A stretch of 64,000 bases of DNA from Streptomyces shenzhenensis (GTDB lineage Bacteria; Actinomycetota; Actinomycetes; Streptomycetales; Streptomycetaceae), in contig NZ_PENI01000004.1 of assembly GCF_003688995.1 (NCBI RefSeq), forward strand, positions 1 to 64,000, read 5' to 3'. A program made the position numbers and the translations under genes. Numbering within the stretch: position 1 is the stretch's first letter; every line of letters begins with the position of its first letter. The notes below the pieces were generated by a model that made no database searches, had not been told where the DNA came from, and saw only the letters and a program-made list of their open reading frames with translations. Of the stretch, positions 41,454-49,248 are shown one piece after another.

Positions 41454-43112
41454 ATGGAGTCCATCAGGCGCACAGTGGCGGAGCTGGTGGCCGCGCGGTG
41501 GGGGGACCGGCGGCCGGGGCTGTGGTTCGAGGAGCGGGTGCTGAGCCACCATGAGGTCGCGGCCGGCGCCGCCGCCCGCGCGGCCCTCCTGGCCGACCTG
41601 CTGCCGGCCGGAGCCGAACCGCACGTCGGGGTGCTGCTCGACAACACCCCGGAGTTCCCGCTGTGGCTGGGCGCCGCCGCCCTCGCGGGCGCCGCGGTCG
41701 CCGGGATCAACCCCACCCGCAGGGGCCCCGAACTGGCCCGCGACATCCGGCACACCGAGTGCCCGCTGCTGGTCACCGAGCGGTCCCAGCTGCCGCTCCT
41801 CGACGGCCTCGACCTGCCCGGCGTACGGCTGCTGATCACCGACGCCCCGGACTACGCCGAGCTGCTCGCCCCCTACGCCGACGCCGTGCCCGACCCCTCC
41901 CGGGCCACCCCGGGCGACCGCATTCTGCTCTGCTTCACCTCCGGCTCCACCGGCGCCCCCAAGGCCGCGCTCTGCTCGCAGGGACGGCTGGCCGCCGCCG
42001 GCCGCTCCCTCGTCGAGCAGTTCGGCCTCGGCCCCGACGGCGTGCACTACGTCTGCATGCCCCTGTTCCACGGCAACGCGGTGATCGCCGACTGGGCGCC
42101 CGCGCTGACGGCCGGCGCCGGGGTGGCACTGCGCCGAAGGTTCTCCGCGTCGGGCTTCCTGCCGGACGTACGCCGGTTCCGGGCGACGTACTTCACCTAC
42201 GTCGGGCGGGCCGTGCAGTACGTGCTGGCCACCGAGGCGCGCCCGGACGACGCGGACAACCCGCTGCGGCTGGGCTTCGGCACCGAGGCGGGGGCGGTGG
42301 ACGCGGTGCGGTTCGAGCGGCGGTTCGGGGTGCGGCTGGTGGAGGGGTACGGCTCCTCGGAGGGCGGCGCGGCGGTGCAGTGGACGCCCGGTACCCCCGC
42401 CGGGGCGGTGGGGCGCGGGGCGCCCGGGCTGGCCGTGCTCGACCCGGAGAGCGGCGCGGAGTGCCCGCCCGCCCGCTTCGACGGGGCCGGCCGGCTGCTC
42501 AACGGTGACATGGCGATAGGCGAGCTGGTCAACCGGGGGCCGAACCCCTTCGAGGGGTACTGGCGCAATGCGGCGGCGGAGGCCGAGCGGCGGCGACGGG
42601 GCGGCTGGTACTGGACCGGGGACCTGTTCTGCCGCGACGCCGACGGTTACCTCTACTTCGCGGGCCGCGGCGACGACCGGCTGCGGGTCGACGGCGAGAA
42701 CCTGGCCGCCGCGATGATCGAGAACATCCTCGCCCGGTATCCGGGCGCCGCCGCCGTCGCCGTCTACGCGGTGCCGGACCCGGTCACCGGCGACCAGGTG
42801 ATGGCGGCGATCGCGGGGACCTTCGACCCGGCGGACTTCGCCGCCTTCCTCGCCGCCCAGCCCGACCTCGGGACGAAGATGGCGCCCCGGTTCGTCCGGC
42901 TGGTGGAGCGGATGCCGGTCACCGCCACCAACAAGATCCACCGGGCGGGGCTGCGCCGGGAGGGGCCGCGGTGCGCCGATCCGGTGTGGTGGCGGCCGCC
43001 GGGCGAGCGGGCGTACCGGCGACTGACCGCGGAGGACGCCGAAGGGCCCCTCGTCTCCACGAGAGGCCCTTCACCGGTGCGCCGCCAGGGACTCGAACCC
43101 CGGACCCGCTGA
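41454..43112 (+). CDS. FadD-type long-chain acyl-CoA ligase
   Basis: A 552-aa ANL-superfamily enzyme from ATG 41454. P-loop LLCFTSGSTGAPKAALCSQ, the A4-type VCMPLFHGNAVIADW, the A5 block LVEGYGSSEGGAAV, YWTGDLFCRDADGYLYFAGRGDDRLR (A7/A8) and the C-terminal catalytic Lys near TNKIHRAGL. The pattern is that of FadD17-type ligases (short linker and VDGENLAA). It activates fatty or aromatic acids with CoA. The frame does not stop at its usual end: it reads through the hairpin 43041-43072 and ends inside the antisense of tRNA copy 2, giving a tail PVRRQGLEPRTR. Confidence 0.85.
   Translation: MESIRRTVAELVAARWGDRRPGLWFEERVLSHHEVAAGAAARAALLADLLPAGAEPHVGVLLDNTPEFPLWLGAAALAGAAVAGINPTRRGPELARDIRHTECPLLVTERSQLPLLDGLDLPGVRLLITDAPDYAELLAPYADAVPDPSRATPGDRILLCFTSGSTGAPKAALCSQGRLAAAGRSLVEQFGLGPDGVHYVCMPLFHGNAVIADWAPALTAGAGVALRRRFSASGFLPDVRRFRATYFTYVGRAVQYVLATEARPDDADNPLRLGFGTEAGAVDAVRFERRFGVRLVEGYGSSEGGAAVQWTPGTPAGAVGRGAPGLAVLDPESGAECPPARFDGAGRLLNGDMAIGELVNRGPNPFEGYWRNAAAEAERRRRGGWYWTGDLFCRDADGYLYFAGRGDDRLRVDGENLAAAMIENILARYPGAAAVAVYAVPDPVTGDQVMAAIAGTFDPADFAAFLAAQPDLGTKMAPRFVRLVERMPVTATNKIHRAGLRREGPRCADPVWWRPPGERAYRRLTAEDAEGPLVSTRGPSPVRRQGLEPRTR
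43041..43072. terminator. Hairpin terminator of tRNA-Lys copy 2, inside the ligase 3' end
   Basis: Arms GAAGGGCC (43041-43048) and GGCCCTTC (43065-43072), extended by CTCG/CGAG with single mismatches. It begins 6 nt from the tRNA discriminator base, on the minus-strand side, while the last codons of the plus-strand ligase read through it, so it can terminate both transcripts. Confidence 0.75.
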
Positions 43113-43151
43113 TTAAGAGTCAGCTGCTCTAACCAACTGAGCTAGCGGCGC
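43078..43151 (-). tRNA. tRNA-Lys (anticodon CTT), copy 2
   Basis: Identical 74-nt body to copy 1. Here the 3' flank reads ACCG, so CCA is not fully encoded, unlike copies 1 and 3. The last 35 nt of the convergent ligase gene (43078-43112) overlap its 3' half. Confidence 0.97.
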
Positions 43152-43265
43152 ATGACTCCCGCCGTCCGCTTCCCGCGGTCGGCGACGGAGAAAATACTAC
43201 CCGGTCCGCGAGGGTGCTCCGGACCTCTCGGGGCCCCGCGCCCGCGGTGTGGTCCATACCACCGG

Positions 43266-44024
43266 CTAGATCGCCAGTGACAGCAGTACCGGTGCCGCGT
43301 TGCGGTTCAGGGTGTTCGCGGCCTGCCGCAGCCGGTGCGCGTGCTCCACCGGAAGCGACAGCGCCAGACAGCCCACCGAGGAGCCCGCCGTGATCGGCAC
43401 CGCCGCGCACACCGTGCCGACCGCGTACTCCTGGAGGTCCAGCACGGGCACCGTGGGCGGCTGGGACTCCAGGCGGGACAGCAGCAGCCGGTCGCTGGTG
43501 ATGGTGCGCGAGGTGAGGCGGGCCATCCGGTGCCGGGAGAGGTGGTCGCGGCGGGCGTTGTGGTCGAGCTGGGTCAGCAGGCTCTTGCCGACCGCCGTCG
43601 CGTGCGCGGAGGAGCGGAAGTCGACCCACTCGTTGACCGCGGGCGTGGCCGGGCTGTCGGCGTACTGGGTGACCTTCACCTCGCCGTCGACGTACCGGCT
43701 CAGATAGACGGCCGCGCCGACCGAGTCCCGCAGCCGGACCAGCATGAGCTGGAGCTTGTCGCGCAGCGCCTGCTCCCGGTCGTGCGTGGAGCCGAGCCGG
43801 CGCAGCGCCTCCCCGGTGACGTACGCGCCGTCGGTGACCTGTTCGACGTATCCCTCGCGGCGCAGCATCCGCAGCAGCGCGGTCAGCCGCTCGGGGCCCA
43901 GGCGGATCCGGCGGGCGAGTTCGGTGTCGGTGATGCCGGTGGTGTTCCGTGCCACCGTCTCCAGGACGCGCAGGGCGTCCTGGGCGGAGTGGTACGGGGC
44001 GGTCGGCTCGTGCGTCAGCGCCAC
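43266..44024 (-). CDS. IclR-family regulator
   Basis: A 252-aa regulator from GTG 44024 (GGGGGG site upstream). N-terminal winged HTH (DALRVLETVARNTTGITDTELARRIRLGPERLTALLRMLRREGYVEQ) and C-terminal GAF-like effector domain (SVGAAVYLSRYVDGEVKV; SSAHATAVGKSLL; GTVCAAVPITAGSSVGCLALSLP). IclR proteins sense small acids. It lies next to the Ehu transport genes, on the same strand, behind their terminator, with two palindromes in its upstream region, so it is a candidate regulator of the uptake/catabolic cluster. Confidence 0.85.
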   Translation of the reverse strand: MALTHEPTAPYHSAQDALRVLETVARNTTGITDTELARRIRLGPERLTALLRMLRREGYVEQVTDGAYVTGEALRRLGSTHDREQALRDKLQLMLVRLRDSVGAAVYLSRYVDGEVKVTQYADSPATPAVNEWVDFRSSAHATAVGKSLLTQLDHNARRDHLSRHRMARLTSRTITSDRLLLSRLESQPPTVPVLDLQEYAVGTVCAAVPITAGSSVGCLALSLPVEHAHRLRQAANTLNRNAAPVLLSLAI

Positions 44025-44156
44025 GGTGGTCCCCCCTGCACTCGCTCTCTGGGCCGCAATCCGGACAGCGGATCGCTTCCACGATAACCGGCAGGAGTCC
44101 GGTGCGGAGGAGGTGTCGGTGAGATCACGGGGCCCTCAACTGGGACGTCGGCACTC

Positions 44157-44227
44157 TGACATATGCCTATGTCACACCCCGGCGAGTGACCTGCTGTGTT
44201 GACACCCTCACGTGGTGCAATTGCACC
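44157..44227. promoter_or_regulatory. Two perfect palindromes upstream of the IclR gene
   Basis: TGACATATGCCTATGTCA (44157-44174; 7-bp arms, 4-nt centre) and GGTGCAATTGCACC (44214-44227; perfect 14-mer). Both lie in the 225 nt between the ehuA terminator and the IclR start, with a likely GTTGACA-type element between them. A half-site TGCACC also occurs between ehuB and the DUF3830 gene (47344-47349), and TGACAT at about 50435. They may be binding sites of the IclR protein. Confidence 0.55.
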
Positions 44228-44236
44228 GCCACGGCG

Positions 44237-44260
44237 AAAAAAAATTCGGTCACAGGACCG
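44237..44260 (-). terminator. Rho-independent terminator at the end of ehuA, stem contains the stop codon
   Basis: Read on the minus strand: CGGTC-CTGT-GACCG (44260-44247), AA, then eight T (44244-44237). The TGA stop codon (44252-44250) is in the stem. A canonical U-tract terminator is rare in this G+C-rich DNA. Confidence 0.8.
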
Positions 44261-45032
44261 CACCGAGGAACTCCCGCGTACGGTCGTGCTCCGGAGCGCT
44301 GAAGATCTTCTCCGGCGGCCCCGCCTCGATGATCCGGCCGGCGTCGAACATCAGGACCTGGTCGGAGATGTCCCGGGCGAAGTTCATCTCGTGGGTCACG
44401 GCCAGAATCGTGATGTCCGTGCTGCGGGCGATGTCCCGCAGCAGGTCCAGGACGCCCGCGACCAGCTCGGGGTCGAGCGCGGAGGTCACCTCGTCGAGCA
44501 GCAGCACCTGCGGCCGCATGGCCAGCGCCCGCGCGATCGCCACCCGCTGCTGCTGGCCGCCGGACAGCTGGGACGGGCGCATGCCGCACTTGTCGCCGAG
44601 CCCGACCAGCTCCAGCAGCTCGCGGGCGCGCGCCTCCGCCTCGTCCCGGTCCAGGCCGAGCACGGTGACCGGGGCCTCCGTGATGTTCCGCAGCACCGTC
44701 ATGTTCGGGAACAGGTTGAACTGCTGGAACACCATCCCGATCTTCTTGCGGACCTCGCGGACCTCCTTCTCGGTGGCCGGGAACAGCCGCTGCCCGTCCA
44801 CCGTGATCGTGCCCTCGTCCGGCTCGGCCAGCGTCATCAGCAGCCGCAGGATCGTGGTCTTGCCGGAGCCGGACGGGCCGATCAGGGTGACATGCCGGCC
44901 CGTCCGCACGGACAGGTCGAGTCCGTCCAGGACCGTGTGCTCCCCGAACCGCTTGGTCACCCCCGCCATGTGGATCAGCCGGGCCGGACGGTCCTCGGCT
45001 GCGGCCGGCTGCTTACTGGTCTCAACGGACAA
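44250..45032 (-). CDS. ehuA: Ectoine-type polar amino acid ABC transporter ATP-binding protein
   Basis: A 260-aa ATPase. Walker A IGPSGSGKTT, Q-loop VFQQFNLFPNMTV, signature LSGGQQQR, Walker B VLLLDEVTSALD and H-loop AVTHEM. The GlnQ-type. A TTG start at 45032 overlaps the upstream permease gene by 11 nt; an ATG about 21 codons in (MAGVTKRFG) is possible but would trim conserved sequence. It energises the EhuC/EhuD permeases for uptake of ectoine-like or polar amino acid ligands. Last gene of the operon, with a U-tract terminator. Confidence 0.9.
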   Translation of the reverse strand: MSVETSKQPAAAEDRPARLIHMAGVTKRFGEHTVLDGLDLSVRTGRHVTLIGPSGSGKTTILRLLMTLAEPDEGTITVDGQRLFPATEKEVREVRKKIGMVFQQFNLFPNMTVLRNITEAPVTVLGLDRDEAEARARELLELVGLGDKCGMRPSQLSGGQQQRVAIARALAMRPQVLLLDEVTSALDPELVAGVLDLLRDIARSTDITILAVTHEMNFARDISDQVLMFDAGRIIEAGPPEKIFSAPEHDRTREFLGAVL

Positions 45033-45672
45033 GACGACGCTCCAGGGTGCGCAGAAGGAGGGAGGCGAGAAAGGAGATGACGATGAAGGCCACGCCGATC
45101 ACCGTCACCGGCTCGGTGAACTGGAAGTGCTGCTGGGAGAAGAGCCGCGCCCGGCCCAGCATCTCCAGGACGGTGATCGTCATCAGGATGGGCGTGTCCT
45201 TGAGCATCGAGATGGCGTAGTTGCCGAGCGGCGGCACCACCCGGCGGACCGCCTGCGGCAGGATCACCGCGGTCCAGGTGCGGCGCACCGACAGGCTCAG
45301 CGCCGTCGCGGCCTCCCACTGACCGACGGGCACCGCCTCGATGCCGGCCCGGTAGACCTGCATCGTGTACGTCGAGTAGTGCAGCCCGATCGCGATGATG
45401 CCGGTGGTCAGCGCGGAGAAGGCCAGGCCCCACTCGGGCAGCACGTAGAAGAGGAAGAACAGCTGCACCAGCAGCGGGGTGTTGCGGACGAACTCCGTCA
45501 CCACCCCCACCGGCCAGCGCACCCAGCGGGTGGGGGTCCGCATCAGCAGCGCCCAGACCAGGCCCAGGCTGAAGGAGAGCAGCGAGCCGAGCGCCAGCGC
45601 CTGCAAGGTGACCAGCAGGCCGTCCCAGAAGTGCGGCATGAAGTCGCCGACGGCGTTCCAGTCCCAGGTCAT
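45022..45672 (-). CDS. ehuD: Ectoine-type ABC transporter permease
   Basis: A 216-aa inner-membrane permease of the HisM/GlnP type from ATG 45672, overlapping the upstream permease stop (ATGA). Features: LLVTLQALALGSLLSFSLGLVWAL, EFVRNTPLLVQLFFLFYVLP, YTMQVYRAGIEAVPVGQWEAATALSLS, the EAA loop contacting the ATPase, and NYAISMLKDTPILMTI. Four to five transmembrane helices. It forms the channel with EhuC. Confidence 0.88.
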   Translation of the reverse strand: MTWDWNAVGDFMPHFWDGLLVTLQALALGSLLSFSLGLVWALLMRTPTRWVRWPVGVVTEFVRNTPLLVQLFFLFYVLPEWGLAFSALTTGIIAIGLHYSTYTMQVYRAGIEAVPVGQWEAATALSLSVRRTWTAVILPQAVRRVVPPLGNYAISMLKDTPILMTITVLEMLGRARLFSQQHFQFTEPVTVIGVAFIVISFLASLLLRTLERRLVR

Positions 45673-46397
45673 GCCGCACCACCGCCCGCGGCGCCCACGC
45701 CGGTCGTCTGCGCGCGCTTGGCCGCACGCGCGGTCCGCTCCGTCCCGGGGTCCCTGCCGATCCCGGCCTTCAGCCGCTTCTCCAGCGCCCGCATCAGCCG
45801 GGTGATCACGAAGGCGATCACGAAGTAGATCAGCAGGACGTAGGTGTAGACCTCGGCGCTCTCCTGGAGCGCCAGCCGCACCAGGTTGGCGCTGAACGCC
45901 AGATCGCCCATGCCCATGACGGACACCAGCGCGGTGCCCTTGAGCAGTTCGATCACCAGGTTGCAGAACGACGGGATCATCTCCGGCACCGCCTGGGGCA
46001 GCAGGATCAGCCGCAGCCGCTGCCAGGGCGTGAAGCCGAGGGCGATGCCGCCCTCCTTCTGCGCCGCGTCGACCGCGTTCAGCGCCCCCCGAACGATCTC
46101 CGAGCCGTATGCGCCGTAGGTGAGCCCGAGCGCCAGCGTGCCCGCCCACATCGGCACCAGCTGCCAGCCGAAGGCGATCGGCAGCACGAAGAACACCCAG
46201 AAGATCATCACGAGTGCCGAGGTGCCGCGGAACACCTCGGTGTAGAAACCGGCGACGAAGCGGACGGTGCGCAGCCGGTGGGTGCGCGCGATGCCGACGA
46301 CGAAGGAGACCGCCGCGGCCAGCAGCGCGCTGAGGACCAGGAGCTGGACCGTGGTCCAGACCCCCTTGAGCACGAGTTCCCAGAGCCCGGTGGTCAT
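45669..46397 (-). CDS. ehuC: Ectoine-type ABC transporter permease
   Basis: A 242-aa HisM/GlnP-type permease from ATG 46397, which overlaps the ehuB stop by ATGA; a GTG at 46406 is in frame. Features: GVWTTVQLLVLSALLAAAVSFVVGIART, VFRGTSALVMIFWVFFVLP, SEIVRGALNAVDAAQKEGGIALGFTPWQ, the EAA loop, and LLKGTALVSVMG. The C-terminal 30 residues are basic and low complexity. Partner of EhuD. Confidence 0.88.
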   Translation of the reverse strand: MTTGLWELVLKGVWTTVQLLVLSALLAAAVSFVVGIARTHRLRTVRFVAGFYTEVFRGTSALVMIFWVFFVLPIAFGWQLVPMWAGTLALGLTYGAYGSEIVRGALNAVDAAQKEGGIALGFTPWQRLRLILLPQAVPEMIPSFCNLVIELLKGTALVSVMGMGDLAFSANLVRLALQESAEVYTYVLLIYFVIAFVITRLMRALEKRLKAGIGRDPGTERTARAAKRAQTTGVGAAGGGAA

Positions 46398-47311
46398 CCG
46401 CCGCACAGCTCCTTCGCGGTGAGGTCGGTCATCTCGGCCTTCGTGAAGCCGAACGGCCGCAGGATGCGGAACAGCTCACCGCTCTTCTTCAGCTTGCGCA
46501 GCTCGGTGTTGAAGGCGTCCCGGAGCCTCGTCTCCGTGGGCCGGAAGGCGAACGCGCCCCCGTCCACGTGCGGTCTGCCGTCGACGAGCGGGGCGAAGGC
46601 CGCGGTGGCCTCCGCCTTGGCGGACTTCTTCACCACCTCACGGGCGGTCAGGGCGGTCCCGGCGAACACGTCGACGCGTCCGGCCTCGACCGCGTTCAGC
46701 CCGGCCACCTGATCCGGGACGATCAGGATGTCGCTCTCCTCGTACCCGGCCTCGACCGCGTACTGGATCTCGGCATAACCGGTCCCGGTGGCGAACCTGG
46801 CCTTCTTGGCGACGACGTCCTCGTAGTCGTGCAGCCCTTTCGGATTGCCCTTGCGCACGATGAAGGAATCGAGCATCTGGTAGTCGGGGTCGGCGAAGAT
46901 CACCTGTGCGCAGCGGTCGGGGTTCACATACATTCCGGCGGCCACGACGTCGAACTGCTGCGAATTCAGTCCGGGGATCAGCGAGCCGAACTCGGTCGGC
47001 ACCGGCTGCACGGTGTCCACGCCGAGCCGCTTGAAGACGGCTTTCGCCAACTCCGGTGCCTCACCGGTCAGCCGGCCGTCCTTGTCGATGTACCCGAAGG
47101 GTATTTCGCCCGCGATCCCGAGCCGTACGACACCCTGCGCCCGCAACCGGTCCAGCAGGTCGCCGCCGTTCGTCGCGGACGCCGTGGGCACGCGTGAGCA
47201 GCCCGCAGCGCCCAGCGCGCCGAGGGCCGCGACACCCGCGAGCACCGCCCGCCGGCTGTGTCTGTGCCTGTACCCGGTTGTGTGTACGCCGTTCCCAAGT
47301 GGTGGAGCCAT
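46394..47311 (-). CDS. ehuB: Ectoine-type solute-binding lipoprotein
   Basis: A 305-aa solute-binding protein. Start placed at ATG 47311; a GTG at 47335 would add eight residues. SRRAVLAG followed by a hydrophobic stretch and LGAAGCSR is a twin-arginine signal plus lipobox, so it is an anchored lipoprotein. Binding-domain blocks: VVRLGIAGEIPFGYIDKDGRLTGEAPELAKAVF, GLNSQQFDVVAAGMYVNPDRC, FADPDYQMLDSFIVRKGN and ALTAREVVKK. It matches the polar amino acid/ectoine SBP family (EhuB). Ligand identity is unproven; the catabolic genes nearby suggest an amide- or acid-bearing compound. Confidence 0.85.
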   Translation of the reverse strand: MAPPLGNGVHTTGYRHRHSRRAVLAGVAALGALGAAGCSRVPTASATNGGDLLDRLRAQGVVRLGIAGEIPFGYIDKDGRLTGEAPELAKAVFKRLGVDTVQPVPTEFGSLIPGLNSQQFDVVAAGMYVNPDRCAQVIFADPDYQMLDSFIVRKGNPKGLHDYEDVVAKKARFATGTGYAEIQYAVEAGYEESDILIVPDQVAGLNAVEAGRVDVFAGTALTAREVVKKSAKAEATAAFAPLVDGRPHVDGGAFAFRPTETRLRDAFNTELRKLKKSGELFRILRPFGFTKAEMTDLTAKELCGG

Positions 47312-47349
47312 GGCCGCGCGGCTACCCGGGACCACACGAGTTATGCACC

Positions 47350-47865
47350 ATGGATTCCATGACGGATTCCACGACCGCCCGATTTCTGGAAATCTCGCTG
47401 GTCAAGCGGGAAGTACGGTGCACGGCCCGGCTCCTGGACGACCGTGCTCCGATCACCTGCACCGCCGTGTGGGACGCCCTGCCGCTGTCCGGTGACGTCT
47501 ATCACGCCAAGTACGCGCGCAATGAGATCTACGCCCTCTTCCCGCCCCTGGCGGCATACGAACCGCCCCTGGAGAATCCGACGGTCACCCCGATTCCCGG
47601 GGACCTCTGCTATTTCTCCTTCGCCGGCGCGGAACTGGGCACGCGCGCCTACGGCTACGACCGCGAGGTCCGCCCCGGGACCACCGTGGTGGACCTCGCC
47701 CTGTTCTACGAGCGCAACAACCTGCTGCTCAACGGCGATGTGGGCTGGGTGCCCGGCATCGTCTGGGGCCAGGTCGTCGACGGTCTCGACCGGATGGCCG
47801 AGGCGTGCAACGACCTGTGGCGGTCCGGGGCGGCGGGGGAGACGCTCAGCTTCCGCCGCGCGTGA
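47350..47865 (+). CDS. DUF3830 family protein
   Basis: About 171 aa from ATG 47350 (a second ATG at 47359). The protein shows a cyclophilin-like beta-barrel pattern: EISLVKREVRCTARLLDDRAPITCTAVWDALPLSG; YHAKYARNEIYALFPP; GDLCYFSFAGAELGTRAYG; VVDLALFYERNNLLLNGDVGWVPGIVWGQV. DUF3830 proteins occur in amino acid/ectoine catabolic clusters without known activity. Only 38 nt separate its start from ehuB, with no good ribosome site, so it may be leaderless. Its last 20 nt overlap the convergent amidase gene. Confidence 0.8.
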   Translation: MDSMTDSTTARFLEISLVKREVRCTARLLDDRAPITCTAVWDALPLSGDVYHAKYARNEIYALFPPLAAYEPPLENPTVTPIPGDLCYFSFAGAELGTRAYGYDREVRPGTTVVDLALFYERNNLLLNGDVGWVPGIVWGQVVDGLDRMAEACNDLWRSGAAGETLSFRRA

Positions 47866-49234
47866 GCCCGGCCGCGTACAGCGTATGGGCGGCGCGCAGC
47901 ACCAGAGCGTCCCGGTGCCGGGCCGCGGTCAGCTGCAGACCGATCGGCAGCCCCGCCTCGTCCGTCCCCACGGGAACGGTCGCGGCCGGCTGCTGGGTGA
48001 GGTTGAACGGGTACGTGAACGGCGTCCACCCCGTCCAGCGCCGGTGGCCCGAGCTTCTCGGCACCTCCTCGCCCGCCTCGAACGCCGTGATCGGCAGGGT
48101 CGGCGTGACCAGCAGGTCGTACGTCTCGTGGAAGCGGCCCAGGCGCCGGCCGAGATCCATGCGGACGTCCACCGCGGCCAGGTAGTCCAGCGCGCCGAAC
48201 CGGGCGCCCGCCTCGCAGATCTCCCGCAGCCCGGGGTCGAGCAGCGCCCGCCGGCCCGGCGGGAGGTGCTGCACCACCCGGGCGGCGCCGCTGAACCACA
48301 GGGTGTGGAAGGCGTCCACCGGGTCGGCGAGGTCGGGATCGGTCTCCTCGACGTACGCGCCCAGCTCCGCCAGCCCCGCCACCGCCCGCCGCACCGCCGC
48401 CGCGACCGCCGGACGCACCGCCACCTGACCGCCCAGCGACGGCGAGTACGCCACCCGCAGCCCGCGCACGCCTCCGCCGAGGGCCGCCACGAAGGAGCCG
48501 GACGGCGCGGGCAGCGCCGACCAGTCCCGGGCGTCGGGCCGGCCGATGACGTCCAGCAGCAGTGCCGCGTCCGCCGCGTCCCGGGTCATCGGGCCCACAT
48601 GGGACAGCGTGCCGAAGGCGCTCGGCGGATACAGCGGCACCCGGCCGTACGTCGGCTTCAGCCCGAAGATCCCGCAGAACGCCGCCGGGATGCGGACGCT
48701 GCCGCCGCCGTCCGTGCCCAGTGACAGCGGGCCCGCGCCGAGCGCCACCGCCGCCGCGCTGCCGCCGCTGGAGCCGCCCGCGGTGCGGGCCGGGTCGTGC
48801 GGGTTGCGGGTCACCCCGGTCAGGGGCGAGTCGGTCACGCCCTTCCAGCCGAACTCGGGTGTCGTCGTCTTGCCGATGAAGACCGCGCCCTGCTCGCGCA
48901 GCCGGGCCACCGACGGCGCGTCCTCGGCCCACGCGCCGTCCGCCGCCACGGTCCGCGAACCGCGCAGGGTCGGATGGCCGCGCAGCAGAAGGATGTCCTT
49001 GACCGTCACCGGCACGCCGTCGACCAGCCCCGCCGGCTCCCCGCGCCGCCACCGCCCGGCCGACTCCCGGGCCTGCTCCAGCGCCTCGTCCGCAAGGAGC
49101 CGGACAAAGGCGTTCACCTCCGGCTGGATCCGCGCCGCCCGCTCCAGCGCGGCGGCGGTGACCTCCACGGGGCTGAACTCGCCCGTGCGGTAGCCGTCGA
49201 GGAGTTGTACGGCGGTCAGGTCGGTCAGCTCCAT
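47846..49234 (-). CDS. Amidase-signature family hydrolase
   Basis: A 462-aa enzyme from ATG 49232-49234 (GGGAGGG upstream). The amidase signature core holds the Ser-cisSer-Lys triad: Lys in VTVKDILLL, Ser in GGSSGGSAAAV and SLGTDGGGSVRIPA. The C-terminal block PFNLTQQPAATVPVG is typical. It hydrolyses an amide to acid and ammonia. It lies 14 nt after the hydroxyacid dehydrogenase gene (same strand) and 3'-overlaps DUF3830. With the Ehu importer this suggests breakdown of an amide compound such as an N-acyl or lactam-derived amino acid. Confidence 0.85.
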   Translation of the reverse strand: MELTDLTAVQLLDGYRTGEFSPVEVTAAALERAARIQPEVNAFVRLLADEALEQARESAGRWRRGEPAGLVDGVPVTVKDILLLRGHPTLRGSRTVAADGAWAEDAPSVARLREQGAVFIGKTTTPEFGWKGVTDSPLTGVTRNPHDPARTAGGSSGGSAAAVALGAGPLSLGTDGGGSVRIPAAFCGIFGLKPTYGRVPLYPPSAFGTLSHVGPMTRDAADAALLLDVIGRPDARDWSALPAPSGSFVAALGGGVRGLRVAYSPSLGGQVAVRPAVAAAVRRAVAGLAELGAYVEETDPDLADPVDAFHTLWFSGAARVVQHLPPGRRALLDPGLREICEAGARFGALDYLAAVDVRMDLGRRLGRFHETYDLLVTPTLPITAFEAGEEVPRSSGHRRWTGWTPFTYPFNLTQQPAATVPVGTDEAGLPIGLQLTAARHRDALVLRAAHTLYAAGLTRGGS

Positions 49235-49248
49235 GCGCCCTCCCGGGG

